Notes under the pieces: generated by a model
The model's input: only the letters and a program-made list of their open reading frames with translations
Database searches by the model: none
Told to the model about the DNA's origin: nothing
Made by a program: the position numbers and the translations under genes
Shown: positions 22,563 to 34,897 of the stretch, piece after piece
How positions within the stretch are numbered: the stretch's first letter is position 1
Layout: each line of letters starts with the position of its first letter
Source of the DNA: Argopecten irradians
Lineage: Eukaryota; Mollusca; Bivalvia; Pectinida; Pectinidae
Direction: 5' to 3'
Length of the DNA: 64,000 nucleotides
NCBI RefSeq assembly: GCF_041381155.1
Contig: NC_091134.1
Coordinates: forward strand, 70,949,469-71,013,468

Positions 22563-23029
22563 GAATTACTCCAATACGTCCATGTAATAGTTCATGTGAT
22601 ATTGAATCATTCAAATCGTTCTATTGTATAAAACAAACATAACCATTAAATTAATAAAGAAAAACGATGTAAAACATTACTAATAATTGTGGAAGCCATG
22701 CTAGCTTCCACCGCGGACAGAGCATAAACGATACTCATCATTTGAACAATAATTGGTGTTTAATTGTTTATACATATGTCGAAGTAACACAAAAATACGG
22801 TAACATATATAAAATAGATTAGTTTGATTTTGGTGCATGCGCAGTAAGTACTTCATTCCATATATGACATAATGCCACGAAATTTTTTTCGGGACGCAAT
22901 TAATAACATGTATTCATCTTGAAACACAAGAACTCCACAGAAGTGGATGGGTCGCCTGCACAGCAGTTTAAGCATCACAAAAAATAGTTATTTACAGTTG
23001 AACATATTGTTAATAACTAAGTGAAGCTA
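22563..23029. other. Intergenic, nothing recognised
   Basis: AT-rich DNA after the protease. No open frame, repeat or RNA gene recognised. Confidence 0.4.
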
Positions 23030-23815
23030 TCAAGTCCCGTAACACTTGCAAATATTGACGGATTTGACCACTATCAAACCCATCTGAGATCTTATTGATA
23101 TAAATCAATATACATAATTTGGTTAAAATCGCATGATAAATACAAAAGTTATTGAACAGTAACCAAGAAATTGTCTGTTTTGATAATTTTAAAGTCCCGT
23201 AACTCTTGCAAATATTGACGGATTTTGACCAGTATCAAACCCATCCTAGATCTCATTAATATCAAGCGATATACAACATTTGGTAAAAATCGGATAATAA
23301 CTATCAAGATATCGAACGGAAACCAAGAAATTGTCTGTATTAACGATTTTAAAGTCCCGTTACTCTTGTAAATATTAACAGATTTTTACCAGTATGACTA
23401 TCAAACCAATCCGCGATCTCATTGATATAAAGCAATACATCAAACTTGGTTGAAATCGAACAATTAATACTAATGTTATCGAGCGGAAACCATGGATTTA
23501 TCTGTTTTGACGATTTTAATGTCCCGTCACTCTCACAAATATAGCCGGATTTTGACAAGTATCGAACCCATCCAAGATCTCATTCATAAAAAGCAACACA
23601 CCAAATTTAGTTGAAATCACACTATATATTATATAGCGAAAACCATGGATTTATCGATTTTGACGATTTCAAAGTCCCATAACTCTTGCAAATATTGGCG
23701 GATTTTAACCAGTATCGTACTCATGCGAGATTTCATTGACATAAAGCAATATAGCTAATAATTTAGTTGAAATCAGACAATAGATACTTAAGTTATCTTT
23801 AAGTGTCTTTTGTAT
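23030..23815. repeat. Five tandem copies of an about 161-bp unit
   Basis: Units start near 23030, 23191, 23352, 23517 and 23670, each with agtcccgtaactcttgcaaa, gattttgaccagtatcaaac and gatctcattgatataaagca. They are 75-90 percent alike by eye, so the array is old. The frame at 23349-23558 on the minus strand is read-through. Confidence 0.8.
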
Positions 23816-25380
23816 CAATGTCATTCTTAAGTGATGTTGTTAATGTAAATTCTCTAGCGTTCATGCTAAACATAGTATACAATCAAACCAATGAGTACAG
23901 TAAAAATACACGAATCATTGGGAAACAGGAATCAAATACAAACTACCAAACGAACTAAAAATGCTCACGTCTTCCTCGCCAAACAATTCAGACATTTATT
24001 ATAAACTTTTTAAATGAAACATTCTAGTGAACCTTGAACTACTTCGCCCAGAATGCTACCAGTTCGATGTCTAAGTAATAATGTTATCTTCAGTACTATT
24101 GGTTTTAAAGAAATTTATATTTAGACGCATGCTATCTATGTCGATGATAGAAATAAGAAAAGTAAACTGATGATTTCTAAAAAAAACCTCTTTATCTGTC
24201 TTACAAACATGCATCAAAAATAAGCATGCAATAGTTTAGTTTCAAACATCTAACTAGAAATCTTAAATCTAAAACGTCGTAATTTAAAATGGTTTGATCA
24301 TAAAATGTGAATATATAGATATAAAAACATTACATAAAATATATTACTTAATAATAGAAACATCCCTAGGTACCGTAACAGTCCCCTATTACAGTACACG
24401 ATATTCTTTCAATGGCAGTCAGAAAATATCAAGATTTCAAATCAAATGGAAACTTTTTGTACACCTTAATATATAGTGAAAAGTTAGTTTATCGAATTGG
24501 CTACCAAAAATAATTCAGTCTTTTTGTGAAGGGTTAAGATCTTTCGTTTCATAAAAATCTGGTTTCTGATTGTTTGATTTTTATTTTAAAGTAAATCGAA
24601 TATGCCTCCATGTTTTAGAAGAATTCAAATATCTAAATTGTTTATATATAAACAACCGAATGATGCACGACAAAAAGTAAGACGACAGAGCAAACGTGAT
24701 TTGTCTCAGATGTTCTAATTAAAAACAAAATGTAAACACGAAAATGGTTTTTGATACATAACAATTTACATAATAATAACCAGTTTGACCATTACCTTTG
24801 GCAATGGTAAATTAAACGTAGGTAATGTACAGGTAAAAGACAGAAATATAGATAGCATTCAACTCGTATTTCTTTCCTGATTCCACTAATTACACGACAG
24901 CTAATTAAATAATTGGTAGAGTAATGTATACCTTAGCATTACTCAGTTAGATATGACATCCCAATATACGATACTTGGTATACATTTTGCCACTGCAACT
25001 CCCATTACTCTAATGATAATAGTGATCTGCATTATGAGCCAATAAATGCAGCCTAGACTTGGCGTAGTAATATCTACATAAATGAATGCGAGTCTTGTTT
25101 TCTGACACCATGTTAGTCCGCGCGGGAAAATTGACATTATAGTTGAATGAACCATTTTGGTTATGAAACTAAAATCTTTTAAATGTCTGGATAATTGAAA
25201 GTAAACGTAAAAACTATTGAAAAACATTGAAATTTTGTTATCTTTCCAATTTTAATAGGGACTATTTTTTATCACATTGAACTTAGCTGTTGAGGTTTAA
25301 TGGCTGAAGCGGGAAATTCAAATGTTTACTCGCATCTAAATTATTTTTTACTTTGGACTAGAAATTAAAATGTAAATAAA
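23816..25380. other. Intergenic, no gene supported
   Basis: AT-rich. A 94-residue minus-strand frame (24943-25227) has no motif and ordinary AT-rich composition; I do not call it. Nothing else recognised. Confidence 0.4.
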
Positions 25381-25531
25381 ACAATTAAAGGATTGTTAGA
25401 TTGCATTTATTGGAGATATGAATGCAATCTGGGTGGCAGATACATATTTAAAGCGCCCGTTAATTCTATTTATCTGCCACCCAGATTGCATTTGTATCTC
25501 TAATAAATAATCTAACTATCCTTTAATTGTT
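25381..25531. mobile_element. Foldback MITE, about 150 bp
   Basis: Arms of about 60 bp: acaattaaaggattgttaga through tgggtggcagata on the left is the near-exact inverse of tatctgccacccagattgca through ctttaattgt on the right. Each arm contains a smaller palindrome around gcatttattggagatatgaa. Non-coding. Confidence 0.8.
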
Positions 25532-25542
25532 AAGTATGCTAT

Positions 25543-26263
25543 ACATTTACCCGTCTCTATTGCGTACTGTATATGCTATACATTTACCCGTCTCTATAGC
25601 GTATTGTATATGCTTTACATTAACCCGTCTCTAAAGCGTATTATATATGCTATAAATTTGCCCGTCTCTATAGCGTATTGTATATGCTATACATTTACCA
25701 GTCTCTAAAGCGTATTGAATATGCTATACATTTACCCGTCTCTAAAGCGTATTGTATATGCTATACATTTACCCGTCTCTATAGCGTATTGTATATGCTA
25801 TACATTTACCCGTCTCTAAAGCGTATTGTATATGCTATACATTTACCCGTCTCTATAGCGTATTGTATATGCTATACATTTACCCGTCTCTTTTGCGTAT
25901 TGTATATGCTATACTTTTCTCCGTCTCTATAGCGTATTGTATATGCTATACATTTACCCGTCTCTAAAGCGTATTGTATATGCTATACATTTACCCGTCA
26001 CTATAGCGTATTGTATATGCTATACATTTACCCGTCTCTATAGCGTATTGTATATGCTATACATTTACCCGTCTCTATAGCGTATTGTATATGCTATACA
26101 TTTACCCGTCTCTATAGCGTATTGTATATGCTATACATTTACCCGTCTCTATAGCGTATTGTGTATGCTATACATTTACCGTCTCTATAGCGTATTGTAT
26201 ATGCTATACATTTACCCGTCTCTATAGCGTATTGTATATGCTATACATTTATCCGTCTCTATA
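25543..26263. repeat. 37-bp minisatellite, about 19-20 copies
   Basis: The unit is gtatatgctatacatttacc then cgtctctatagcgtatt; spacing measured as 37 bases. Variants ctctaaagc and ctctatagc alternate. It abuts the right arm of the foldback element at 25381-25531. An 84-residue plus frame at 25678-25932 is read-through. Confidence 0.9.
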
Positions 26264-26927
26264 CTATAAATCGTTTTCTTAAATCTTTAGTGTTATTGCA
26301 ATGAAGATGAATGATGTCATATTGGTGTGTTCTCCATTTGCCCACTTTTTAGAGAACAAAGAAAAGTGTTGGTATAGGAGAACAATGGAAAACCAATTAT
26401 AGTCAGTTCCATAATAATTTTTACCTGTGCTTTCCTGTGTTCGTTTACCTGAGCTACCTCTAGTTTATCAAAAGTGGGGAAATAGATAGAGAGATATCGA
26501 TATATCTGTATACAATACAGTACTATATAATATTTTGTGCGCTTTGACAGACAAATATAAATGATATTTTATGTTACATCTTTATAAATTTCACCATTGG
26601 AATGGTGTATTAAAGAACAAAATTTCATCCAAGTTTTAGGAGAATTAAATGTCAGATTTTTTTTTACAAACTGTTGCAATTTCAAGAATTAGTTAAAGAC
26701 AGTGGCATGTGCACTTGTGTACAATGTAGCTATTTAGTACATCACATGATAATTACTAGGAATGCGATTGGATAACAGCTATGATCTATTTTGCGACAGT
26801 TCCCTGTCCTTCTTGACTACGGGAGACTATACCTGACTACGGGAACTATACCAAAGTATAGTCCCCCGGGAATGAGCACGCGACCAAATATATGACGTCA
26901 TAATGAATGTCATGTGACGTACTAAAT

Positions 26928-27112
26928 CTATTATGGCCCTTTCCCTCGGGAACAGTTCTCCTATGGTGTTGTCTGGCGAGGTATAGTCCCCTCGTCGGTT
27001 CTCCTATAGTGTTGTCTGGCGAGGTATAGTCCCCTCGTCTTCGACTCGGGGACTATACCTCGCCAGACAACACCATAGCAGAACAGTTCCCTCTGGAAAG
27101 GGCCATAATAGA
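26928..27112. mobile_element. Foldback element with duplicated arm segment
   Basis: ctattatggccctttccctc at 26928 is the inverse of the right end (ggaaagggccataatag, to 27112). The arm continues through tggtgttgtctggcgaggta and tagtcccctcg. The left arm has this inner segment twice (26970-26996 and 27005-27040). Similar ggactatac/gtatagtcc pairs at 26820-26870 suggest a related, older copy next to it. Confidence 0.7.
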
Positions 27113-28321
27113 ATAATAGCTACAGATCGATATAAAGGATATAAAGGATCTATAGGATGATACATGTAACAATATACATGTACATGAAGATATATATACA
27201 AATGCATATACATGTACGTTTGTACTTGTATCTAATATATTAATTATATCATATACAGTTGTATACCCTATATATCAAACTGTACAGATCTAGATGTCTC
27301 GAAATTCCAATTCTACAGTGACAAGAATTTGCATGATTTGTCATGTATATACATGTATAGTGCGCATCCCTCCTATCACATTATAAACATCTAAGCATTT
27401 CTACAGAATATAGACTTCTGCAGATTGCAAATGGTTTGAGAGAATGTGAATGTTATTGAGATAATTGTTTAGCTAGTGATAGTTCGAACCCTGATTTTTT
27501 ATAATAGATCATATTTCCGATAGTTCGAACATATCAAATTATGAAGGTAAGAGTAAGATTTTTGTCGGCAAAATGACTCAATGGGATTCCTAAAAATCAC
27601 GATGTATTGCAGTATAAATATTTCAGTAGAATTGTCACAAAGGTGATTTCTAATGAAAAGAGGCGTAAACATAAACTGCATGATTACATAATTATTACCA
27701 TAAACTATTTTTGTAAATATGTTGAATGTGGATTATGTTATAAATGCCACTAAAGTTTATACGTGTATGTACCTCAATACATGTAGCTCGATATCCAAGA
27801 AGGTATATTTTGATTGAACTACAATTAGCAATTATAGTTATTATTTATGTGTTTATATGTACAGGTATATATGTTTGTCAAAAAGAGAAAAAGGAATTTT
27901 GAAGTTTTGAAGTTAGGACCAAATATTGATTTTACGTTTGATGTGTTAATTATTTACTTATACATTATATATTATTATTATATGTATATTATTAATATGA
28001 AAAATCAATAACATAACTGACATCACAAAGAGTATCAAACCAAAAGATTTTTCCATGTAATATTATTTCCATACATGTACATCAAGTTATACATAAATGA
28101 TACCCTTATTGAATAAGTACAGTACGTATCACAGGTGAAATTCACAGGTAAAACACAGGTAAACCCAGGTTAACTTCTCTGAAATAGACTATAATCTTTG
28201 TCACAACATTCTGCTAATTATCAGATTATAAAAAGTGGGCAAATGGAGATACAGCCGTCATATTGTAGATATAAGATAAACACGACAGATATAGAAAATG
28301 CAGTAAATCAACTAATATTTA
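27113..28321. other. Intergenic, AT-rich, no gene
   Basis: tacatgtaca and atgtata motifs are frequent. No open frame of note. The last part (28200-28321) is the native flank into which the LINE at 28389 inserted. Confidence 0.4.
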
Positions 28322-28388
28322 GACTGATTAATCAACATACATCAAATATAATAGGATAAATCAAATTGTAAAATACAATTGTATATGT
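28322..28388. repeat. 67-bp target-site duplication, left copy
   Basis: gactgattaatcaacataca through caattgtatatgt. Identical base for base to 30956-31022, on the far side of the LINE. Confidence 0.9.
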
Positions 28389-28498
28389 AGTCCTAAGGCT
28401 TTTTGGAAAACTTTGAATAAATTTAGTCAGTCGACAAAGAAATCCCCTTGTATTCCCTTAGATATTTTCTATAGATACTTCAAAAAGATTAATCGTGG

Positions 28499-28532
<34 letters not shown>

Positions 28533-28665
28533 AGTGGTGATGATGATGATGATGATGATGATAATGGTGATGATGATTATGATGATGGAAGTGGTGATGA
28601 TGATGATAATGATAATGATGATGGTGATGGTGATGATGATGATGATGATGATAGAAGTGGAAGTT

Positions 28666-28697
<32 letters not shown>

Positions 28698-30955
28698 GTT
28701 AGTAGTGATGCTGATGATGATGGTGACGTTGATGATGATGGTGATGATGGTGATGATGATGGGGATGATGGTGATGATGATGATGAGGATGATATATTGA
28801 ATAGTGAAATAACCGAACTTGAATTACGTAATGCTATTAAACAGTTAAAAAACAATAAGGCCCCTGGTATTGACATGATATTAAATGAATACTTAAAAAA
28901 CTCTCCGCCTGAACTATTAACTATATATTGTAAACTTTTTAATGTCATTTTGGATACAGGATTATTACCTGAGAGTTGGACTATTGGTATTATAAAACCC
29001 ATGTACAAAAATAAAGGAAGTGAGCAAGATCCGGATAATTATAGAGCAATAACCCTTATAAGTTGTCTTGGGAAATTGTTTACTTCTATCATAAACACAA
29101 GGTTGAATAAATACTCTATTCAAAGAAACCTCATTTCAAAAAATCAGGCAGGATTTAGAAAGAATCACTCCACGATGGATAATGTTTTTATTTTGCAATC
29201 TCTGATATCTCTATATCTCGCTAATAATAAAAAGCTGTATTGCACTTTTGTTGATTTTCGAAAAGCATTTGATACTGTGTGGCGTGTAGGTTTATGGAAA
29301 AAGATTAGGAAAAGCAAAATAAAGGGAAAATGTTTTAAAGTAATTTATAATATGTATGATAATATAAAATCTTGTGTACAATACAATGGTCAAATATCTG
29401 ATTGTTTCCCGTGCCTAGTTGGTGTCCGCCAGGGTGAAAATCTATCCCCATTTCTTTTCTCAATATTCCTAAACGATTTAGAACAATATATGGAGGTTGC
29501 AGGAGTTAGCTCCCTTGAGACTATCGAACAGAAAATGTCTGATAAATTAAGCATATTTTTGAAAATATTCATATTACTTTATGCAGATGATACTGTGATA
29601 CTTTCCGAAACACCAGAAGGTATGCAAAACGCACTAGATATTTTTCAACAGTATTGCGATACATGGAAACTTCAGGTAAATATTAACAAAACTAAAGTGT
29701 TAGTGTTCAGCAAGAGGAAAACTAAACAGGTGTATAATTTCGTGCTTAACGGTCATGTCTTGGAAACAACAGATACTTTTACATATTTAGGCATCACTTT
29801 TAAATATAATGGTAATTTTTCCAACGCTATTAACAGATTGGTTGACCAAGCCCAAAAATCAATATTCGCTATATATATAAAAAGGTGCGTAACCAAGCTA
29901 TTCCAATAGATTTACAACTAAAATTATTTGATTCGTTAGTTGAACCAATACTGCTATATGGTTCCGAAGTTTGGGGGTATGGGAATTTAAAGTCAGTCGA
30001 GCAAACACACCTGAAATTCTGCAAACGAATACTTAAAGTCAGAAGTAGCACTCCAGATTTTATGGTGTATGGGGAACTGGGAAGATTCCCACTCGAAATA
30101 AATATCAAACTGAGAATGCTGTGTTTTTGGAATAGACTTATACAAAATGAAAATAAATTAAGTAGTATACTTTATAAACTAATCTCGAAGTTACATTTCG
30201 AAGGAATATACACATTTAAATGGATATCTTTCATTAAAAATATTTTTGATGAATCTGGTCAGTCAATTGTCTTCCTCAATGAAATACAAATGATTAACAG
30301 TTTTTTTTATAAAAGTTTTATGAAACAGCGCCTTCAAGATCAGTTTATACAAAAAATGGTTCTCAGATGTGGAAAATTCCTCAAGAGGGCAAACTTATCT
30401 AATATACAAAAAAGAATTTGGATTTGAAAATTATCTTATAAAATTATCGGAAATGAATAGAGTATACATAACTAAATTCCGTACATCAAATTTAAAAATT
30501 CCAATTGAGACTGGAAGATGGCGTAATGTTGAGAAACGTGAAAGAATATGCCATTTATGCAATGAAAATATCGGGGATGAATTTCACTATCTTTTTGTAT
30601 GTAAACACGAAGAAATAAAAAAATATACGTATTAAATATATCCCACAGTATTATTATAGTAATCCCAGTCTTCATAAGATGGGTGGCCTTATAGGTATTT
30701 GTAATATCCAATTATTGAAGAAGGTGTCTCTATTCATTAGAAAAATGATGGTATTTTTGTAAATGTGAATAAAAGCTATGATAGTAGTACGGTATAAATA
30801 TTGTTAATTTCCAAATTAATTGTCCATATTTTAGTAATTGGTAATGGTATATATTGTCCATCCTGCCACGTGCAGTTGAAAATGTAACTTGTAATTTTAT
30901 AATCCATGTAACACATTTTAATGTGTCTGGGAGACTATAATAAAATCAAAATCTT
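28389..30955 (+). mobile_element. 5'-truncated non-LTR retrotransposon (LINE), recently inserted
   Basis: The insertion is delimited exactly by a 67-bp duplication on each side. The 5' end falls inside ORF2, at codons reading SPKAFWKTLNKF, so the endonuclease is absent. A reverse transcriptase follows: RAITLISCLGKLF, AGFRKNHSTMDN, FVDFRKAFDTVW, GVRQGENLSPFLF, LLYADDTVIL, NINKTKVLVFSK and FTYLGITF, all catalytic Asp present. The first frame stops at 29909. The protein resumes in another frame from about 29885 (NQAIPIDLQLKLFDS, ILLYGSEVWG) and shifts again near 30390, ending with ICHLCNENIGDEFHYLFVC, a CCHC-like motif usual at the C-terminus of such proteins. The 3' end has aataaa at 30939 and a tail aaaatcaaaatctt. 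Features suit the CR1/Jockey side of LINEs; the exact clade is not assignable by eye. Confidence 0.9.
28496..28798 (+). repeat. (GAT)n expansion inside the LINE ORF
   Basis: About 300 bases of gat triplets, broken by ggt, gaa, agt and aat, stay in frame with the LINE protein and encode about 100 residues that are mostly Asp. It lies between the linker (YFKKINRG) and the start of the reverse transcriptase region (ILNSEITELELRNAIKQL). Confidence 0.9.
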
Positions 30956-31022
30956 GACTGATTAATCAACATACATCAAATATAATAGGATAAATCAAAT
31001 TGTAAAATACAATTGTATATGT
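30956..31022. repeat. 67-bp target-site duplication, right copy
   Basis: Identical to 28322-28388; see the left copy. Confidence 0.9.
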
Positions 31023-31163
31023 GATGTATGAAATATAAAATATCTTGTTTGTTTACGATTCTGTTGCAAACACCAACAATTATATATTCATCTAAATAAT
31101 ATTGATGTGATACAGGTATCTATTATTTATGACAATGGTATGGTGTATAAAGTGTGAATTATT

Positions 31164-33137
31164 CTATTTTAAATGGACCTTTCTGTGATTTACTAGGCCA
31201 CTACTCTGTATAAACCGTTTACCACAAATACCACACTTATAGGGTCTCTCCCCTGTGTGAACTCTCATATGTTGTGTTACATGACCTTCCTGAACAAACT
31301 TCCTATCACAGATTTTACAGCTGAACGGTTTTTCTCCTGTATGTATTCTAGCGTGTACTAAAAGACCACTCCTTTGTCTGAACGCTTTACCACAGACGCT
31401 ACACTTGAATGGTTTCTGAAGTTTTTTTGCTTTTACACGTGACCCTGAATCCAAGCCACCACTCCTCGACTCTTTAGATTTTACGGAAAATCTAATCTTT
31501 AACGGATTTTGTTTTAAACGAGCCAGTGTGATATGTTGGGAAAGGTGATTTTTCCAGGAATGAACCAGCGTTAAAGGTTCTGGCGGGTTATCGTTCCTTG
31601 AATGAGCCAGCGTTACAGGTTCTGTCGGGTTATCGTTCCTGGAATGAACCAGTGTTACAGGTTCTGTCGGGTTATCGTTCCTGGAATGAGCCAGCGTTAT
31701 AGGTGACGGCGGGTTATCGTTCCTGGAATGAGCCAGCGTTATAGGTGACGGCGGGTTATCGTTCCTGGAATGAGCCAGCGTTACAGGTTCTGGCGGGTTA
31801 TCGTTCCTGGAATGAACCAGTGTTACATATTCTGGCGGGTTATCGTTCCTGGAATGAGCCAGCGTTACAGGTTCTGACGGGTTATCGTTCCTGGAATGAG
31901 CCAGCGTTTTAGGTGACGGCGGGTTATCGTTCCTGGAATGAGCAAGCGTTACAGGTTCTGGCGGGTTATCGTTCCTGGAATGAGGCAGTGTTACAGGTTC
32001 TGGCGGGTTATGGTTCCTGGAATGAGCCAGCGTTGCAGGTTCTGGCGGGTTATCGTTCCTGGAATAAGGCAGCGTTACAGGTTCTGTCGGGTTATCGTTC
32101 CTGGAATGAACCAGCGTTACATATTCTGGCGGATTATCGTTTATGGAATGAGCCAGCTTAACATGTCGGAAGAGATTATCCTTCCGAGAAAACTCTTTCT
32201 GACAAATGTAGCATCTTAATTCATTTTCTCCTGTATGCGTCTTCAAGTGCTTTGACAAATGATCGGCTAAAGAAAAGTCTTTCCCACATTTATCACATTT
32301 ATATGTGTTCCCTTGTCGATGTGTCCTAATATGTCTGGTCAAGTGATGCTGAAGATCAAACCTGTTATCACATATATCACACTTTAGTCCATTTTTTCGT
32401 GTATGTATTCCAACATGGATTGACAGGATGTCTGCTGTAGAGAATCCCTTACCACAGATGTCACAAGTGTGTGGATTCTCTCCTGAATGTGTTTTGATAT
32501 GAATCGACAAATGTTGTCTCTGAGAAAAAGTCTTGTCACAGTAGTCACAGTTATACGGCCTCTCGCCTGTATGCATTCTTACATGTATCATCAGGTGATG
32601 TTTCTGACGAAAACTCTTACCACAGTAGTCACATTTGAACGGTTTTTCTCCTGTGTGTGTTCTGACATGTATCACCAGGTGAGGTCTTCGAAGGAATCTC
32701 TTACCGCAGTACTCACATTTGAACTGTCGCTCAGCTTTATGTTTTCTGATGTGAGATGTCAGACTCTGTTTCTGATGAAGTTTCTTATATTTTTCTCCTG
32801 TGTGTATTTTGATGTGTGCCAACAATGCACATCTCATAGAAAATTCCTTCTCACAGAAGTCGCATTTGTGCCGTTTTTCTCCTTCAAACTCCCGAACATG
32901 TGTGGGAAGATGGGTGCTCCTAGTATTACACTGTTTTTCTCTATCATGCTCTCGCACATGCCAGGATAGATGGAAGCTTTGAGTAAACTCCTCATCACAA
33001 AACTCGCACTTAAACGGCGTCTCTTCTGTATGTGCTCTTAAATGTTTCAAAAGTTGACTGCTGCGAGAGAACTCCACACAACAAAATATACACCTATATT
33101 GCGTTTCGGTTGTACGGATTTTGGAGGTAACTGTCAT
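31164..33137 (-). CDS. C2H2 zinc-finger protein with an internal 14-residue tandem repeat
   Basis: 657 residues, ATG at 33137. Likely nuclear DNA-binding protein. Two normal fingers open the protein (residues about 15-65). Finger-like units without a proper CxxC pair ([15 protein letters not shown] and [16 protein letters not shown]) alternate with one normal finger. Seven regular fingers then run to about residue 330. The last of these ends [13 protein letters not shown], with four residues between its histidines. From that LAH a 14-residue unit ([14 protein letters not shown]) repeats about 14 times, then decays. A basic linker ([20 protein letters not shown]) leads to three more fingers ([30 protein letters not shown]) and the C-terminus HLK. 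A 3' splice site (ttttatttacag) at about 33372-33380 on this strand suggests a leader exon spliced just upstream. Thirteen intact fingers in all. Confidence 0.9.
   Translation of the reverse strand: MTVTSKIRTTETQYRCIFCCVEFSRSSQLLKHLRAHTEETPFKCEFCDEEFTQSFHLSWHVREHDREKQCNTRSTHLPTHVREFEGEKRHKCDFCEKEFSMRCALLAHIKIHTGEKYKKLHQKQSLTSHIRKHKAERQFKCEYCGKRFLRRPHLVIHVRTHTGEKPFKCDYCGKSFRQKHHLMIHVRMHTGERPYNCDYCDKTFSQRQHLSIHIKTHSGENPHTCDICGKGFSTADILSIHVGIHTRKNGLKCDICDNRFDLQHHLTRHIRTHRQGNTYKCDKCGKDFSLADHLSKHLKTHTGENELRCYICQKEFSRKDNLFRHVKLAHSINDNPPEYVTLVHSRNDNPTEPVTLPYSRNDNPPEPATLAHSRNHNPPEPVTLPHSRNDNPPEPVTLAHSRNDNPPSPKTLAHSRNDNPSEPVTLAHSRNDNPPEYVTLVHSRNDNPPEPVTLAHSRNDNPPSPITLAHSRNDNPPSPITLAHSRNDNPTEPVTLVHSRNDNPTEPVTLAHSRNDNPPEPLTLVHSWKNHLSQHITLARLKQNPLKIRFSVKSKESRSGGLDSGSRVKAKKLQKPFKCSVCGKAFRQRSGLLVHARIHTGEKPFSCKICDRKFVQEGHVTQHMRVHTGERPYKCGICGKRFIQSSGLVNHRKVHLK
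31560..32160 (-). repeat. 42-bp in-frame minisatellite within the zinc-finger gene
   Basis: About 14 units of gttatcgttcctggaatgag plus ccagcgttacaggttctggc gg (plus-strand sense). 42 bases is 14 codons, so the frame is kept. Variation falls mainly in two codons of the unit (PEPV, PSPI, TEPV, PEYV). Confidence 0.95.
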
Positions 33138-33655
33138 TGTGTTAAAATCGTGTATGGAAAGGTTCCAAAACCTTTCCTTAGAAGGTTTAACATCTATATA
33201 AATAGTGAATGTTTTAACAAATGATTACTCTACCCAGTCACCGCTGCATATATCCAAATACGTTCCCAAAGCGGGTAGATAGCTGTTCAGTTCCTAAAAA
33301 CCTTTTCATCACAGACCGACCACCGTCGCTATCATTCTAATGATGCCAGCTTGAGGTGTCGCATCTACTTTCTGTAAATAAAACAAAACATACATCATTG
33401 CTCTTTGATTGAACAAGGAAACGTGCATTAACAAATTGTAGAATGATATAGATTAAAAGAGGAATGGAATCGCCACATAAGTTCTGCTCCGAGATAAAAA
33501 TGTTATCTACACCAAAATCAGGTAAAATTTGATGTAGTAATCAGAAAATTATTATGATAATCATTATTCCACGATGATAGATGCAAAATAAATTCAAAAA
33601 TTAATATCTCTTATCCCGGAGTTAAATTCTCACTATCATCATCCCTCATACAATC
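33138..33655. other. Leader region of the 657-residue zinc-finger gene
   Basis: No coding sequence. It contains the likely 3' splice site of the leader exon (minus strand, about 33374). Otherwise AT-rich and unremarkable. Confidence 0.4.
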
Positions 33656-34018
33656 AAAGAATGGGAACGATCCCTGAAAAAGAATGGGAACGATCCCTGA
33701 AACATAAGAATGGGAAATGTCCCTGAAACATAAGACTGGGAACGATCCCTGAAACATAACAATCGGAACGATCCCTGAAACATAAGAATTGGAACAACTC
33801 CTGAAACATAAGAATGGGAACGATCCCTGAAATATAAGAATGGGAACGATCCCTGAAACATAAGAATGGGAACGATCCCTGAAATATAAGAATGGGAACG
33901 ATCCCTGAAACATAAGAATGGGAACGATCCCTGAAATATAAGAATTGGAACAACTCCTGAAACATAAGAATGGGAACGATCCCTGAAACATAAGAATGGG
34001 AACGATCCCTGAAATATC
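33656..34018. repeat. 26-bp minisatellite, about 14 copies
   Basis: The unit is gaatgggaacgatccctgaa acataa; spacing measured as 26 bases. A variant unit, gaattggaacaactcctgaa, occurs twice. Three minus-strand frames of 126-154 residues here are read-through of a stop-free unit, not genes. Confidence 0.9.
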
Positions 34019-34897
34019 TGGAACATATAAAGTAGCAAGTTGGTATTAAAGAGATACTGCTTTCCATAATCAGGGAATTGAATAATTGGGACATTGAATT
34101 TAAACGGCAAAGTAAAGGTTAGCCTTTCGCTTCAATTTGACCTTCTTGTTTGTGCCCGTAAAGTGTAATTATAAAATTAAAAATAGATCTACTGATGTAA
34201 AAGTGAATTGAAATAATTTTGAGTAATAAGAAGTCGCAAAATACTGTGAATATTGTTTTTGACGAATTTCCAATGATTGTGTGGATTGACGTAACATTAC
34301 CGTGCACGACACTTGTTAAGAAATGCCAGAAACGCTGGCACGAGTGTCACTGATGTATTAGGCATAAAAATGTTGACTGAATAGATTAAATTAGATAGTT
34401 GAAATTTATTTTTCGAATCTGAACTACTTTCAAATAATTAACGTTCAATATCAAAAGGTATGGGTTTTTTCAGGATTGTTAAATGTATATAAATGGCGTC
34501 TCCGATTCGGTTTCATCAATGTTAAGAAAATCATCTATAAATTGCTAATGTTTCCAAGTTCCCTACTCCGACTATCGCCATGCATATTTTGTTCTTAGGT
34601 CATGTTCACGTTGTTTGGGCGAAAATTCATGTTCTCGCTCTACCCTCGGATAGGAAAAAAGTTGTCGCCCAAAGACATGTATACTATTATGAAATATACA
34701 AAATACAAAATTACGGTACCCTTATCAAATTTGATGTAAGCGTAACGTCCCGTACCGTAACGTAGAATAATGTACCTACGCTGTTGTGAATATATGCAGA
34801 CATATCCTTTTTAGTCTTAAAAATAAGGTACAGGAACGTGCATTAGCGTCCTAGATCAATGTACAATGTAGCGAGTCACTGTGTGTCAAAGGGTACC
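34019..34897. other. Intergenic, nothing recognised
   Basis: No gene, RNA gene or clear repeat recognised. Short frames only. Confidence 0.4.

Noticed and set aside
24943-25227. 94-residue minus frame
   Set aside because: No motif, AT-driven composition, no splice or promoter context.
25543-26263. CRISPR-like appearance of the short tandem arrays
   Set aside because: Units are contiguous with no unique spacers and the host is a eukaryote; these are minisatellites.
28495-28800. Met-rich plus frame and Ser-rich minus frame over the GAT repeat
   Set aside because: Alternative frames of a trinucleotide run; only the Asp frame is continuous with the LINE protein.
33611-34110. Three minus-strand frames of 126-154 residues with RDRSHSYVSG motifs
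   Set aside because: Read-through of the 26-bp minisatellite in three frames; no start context or domain.
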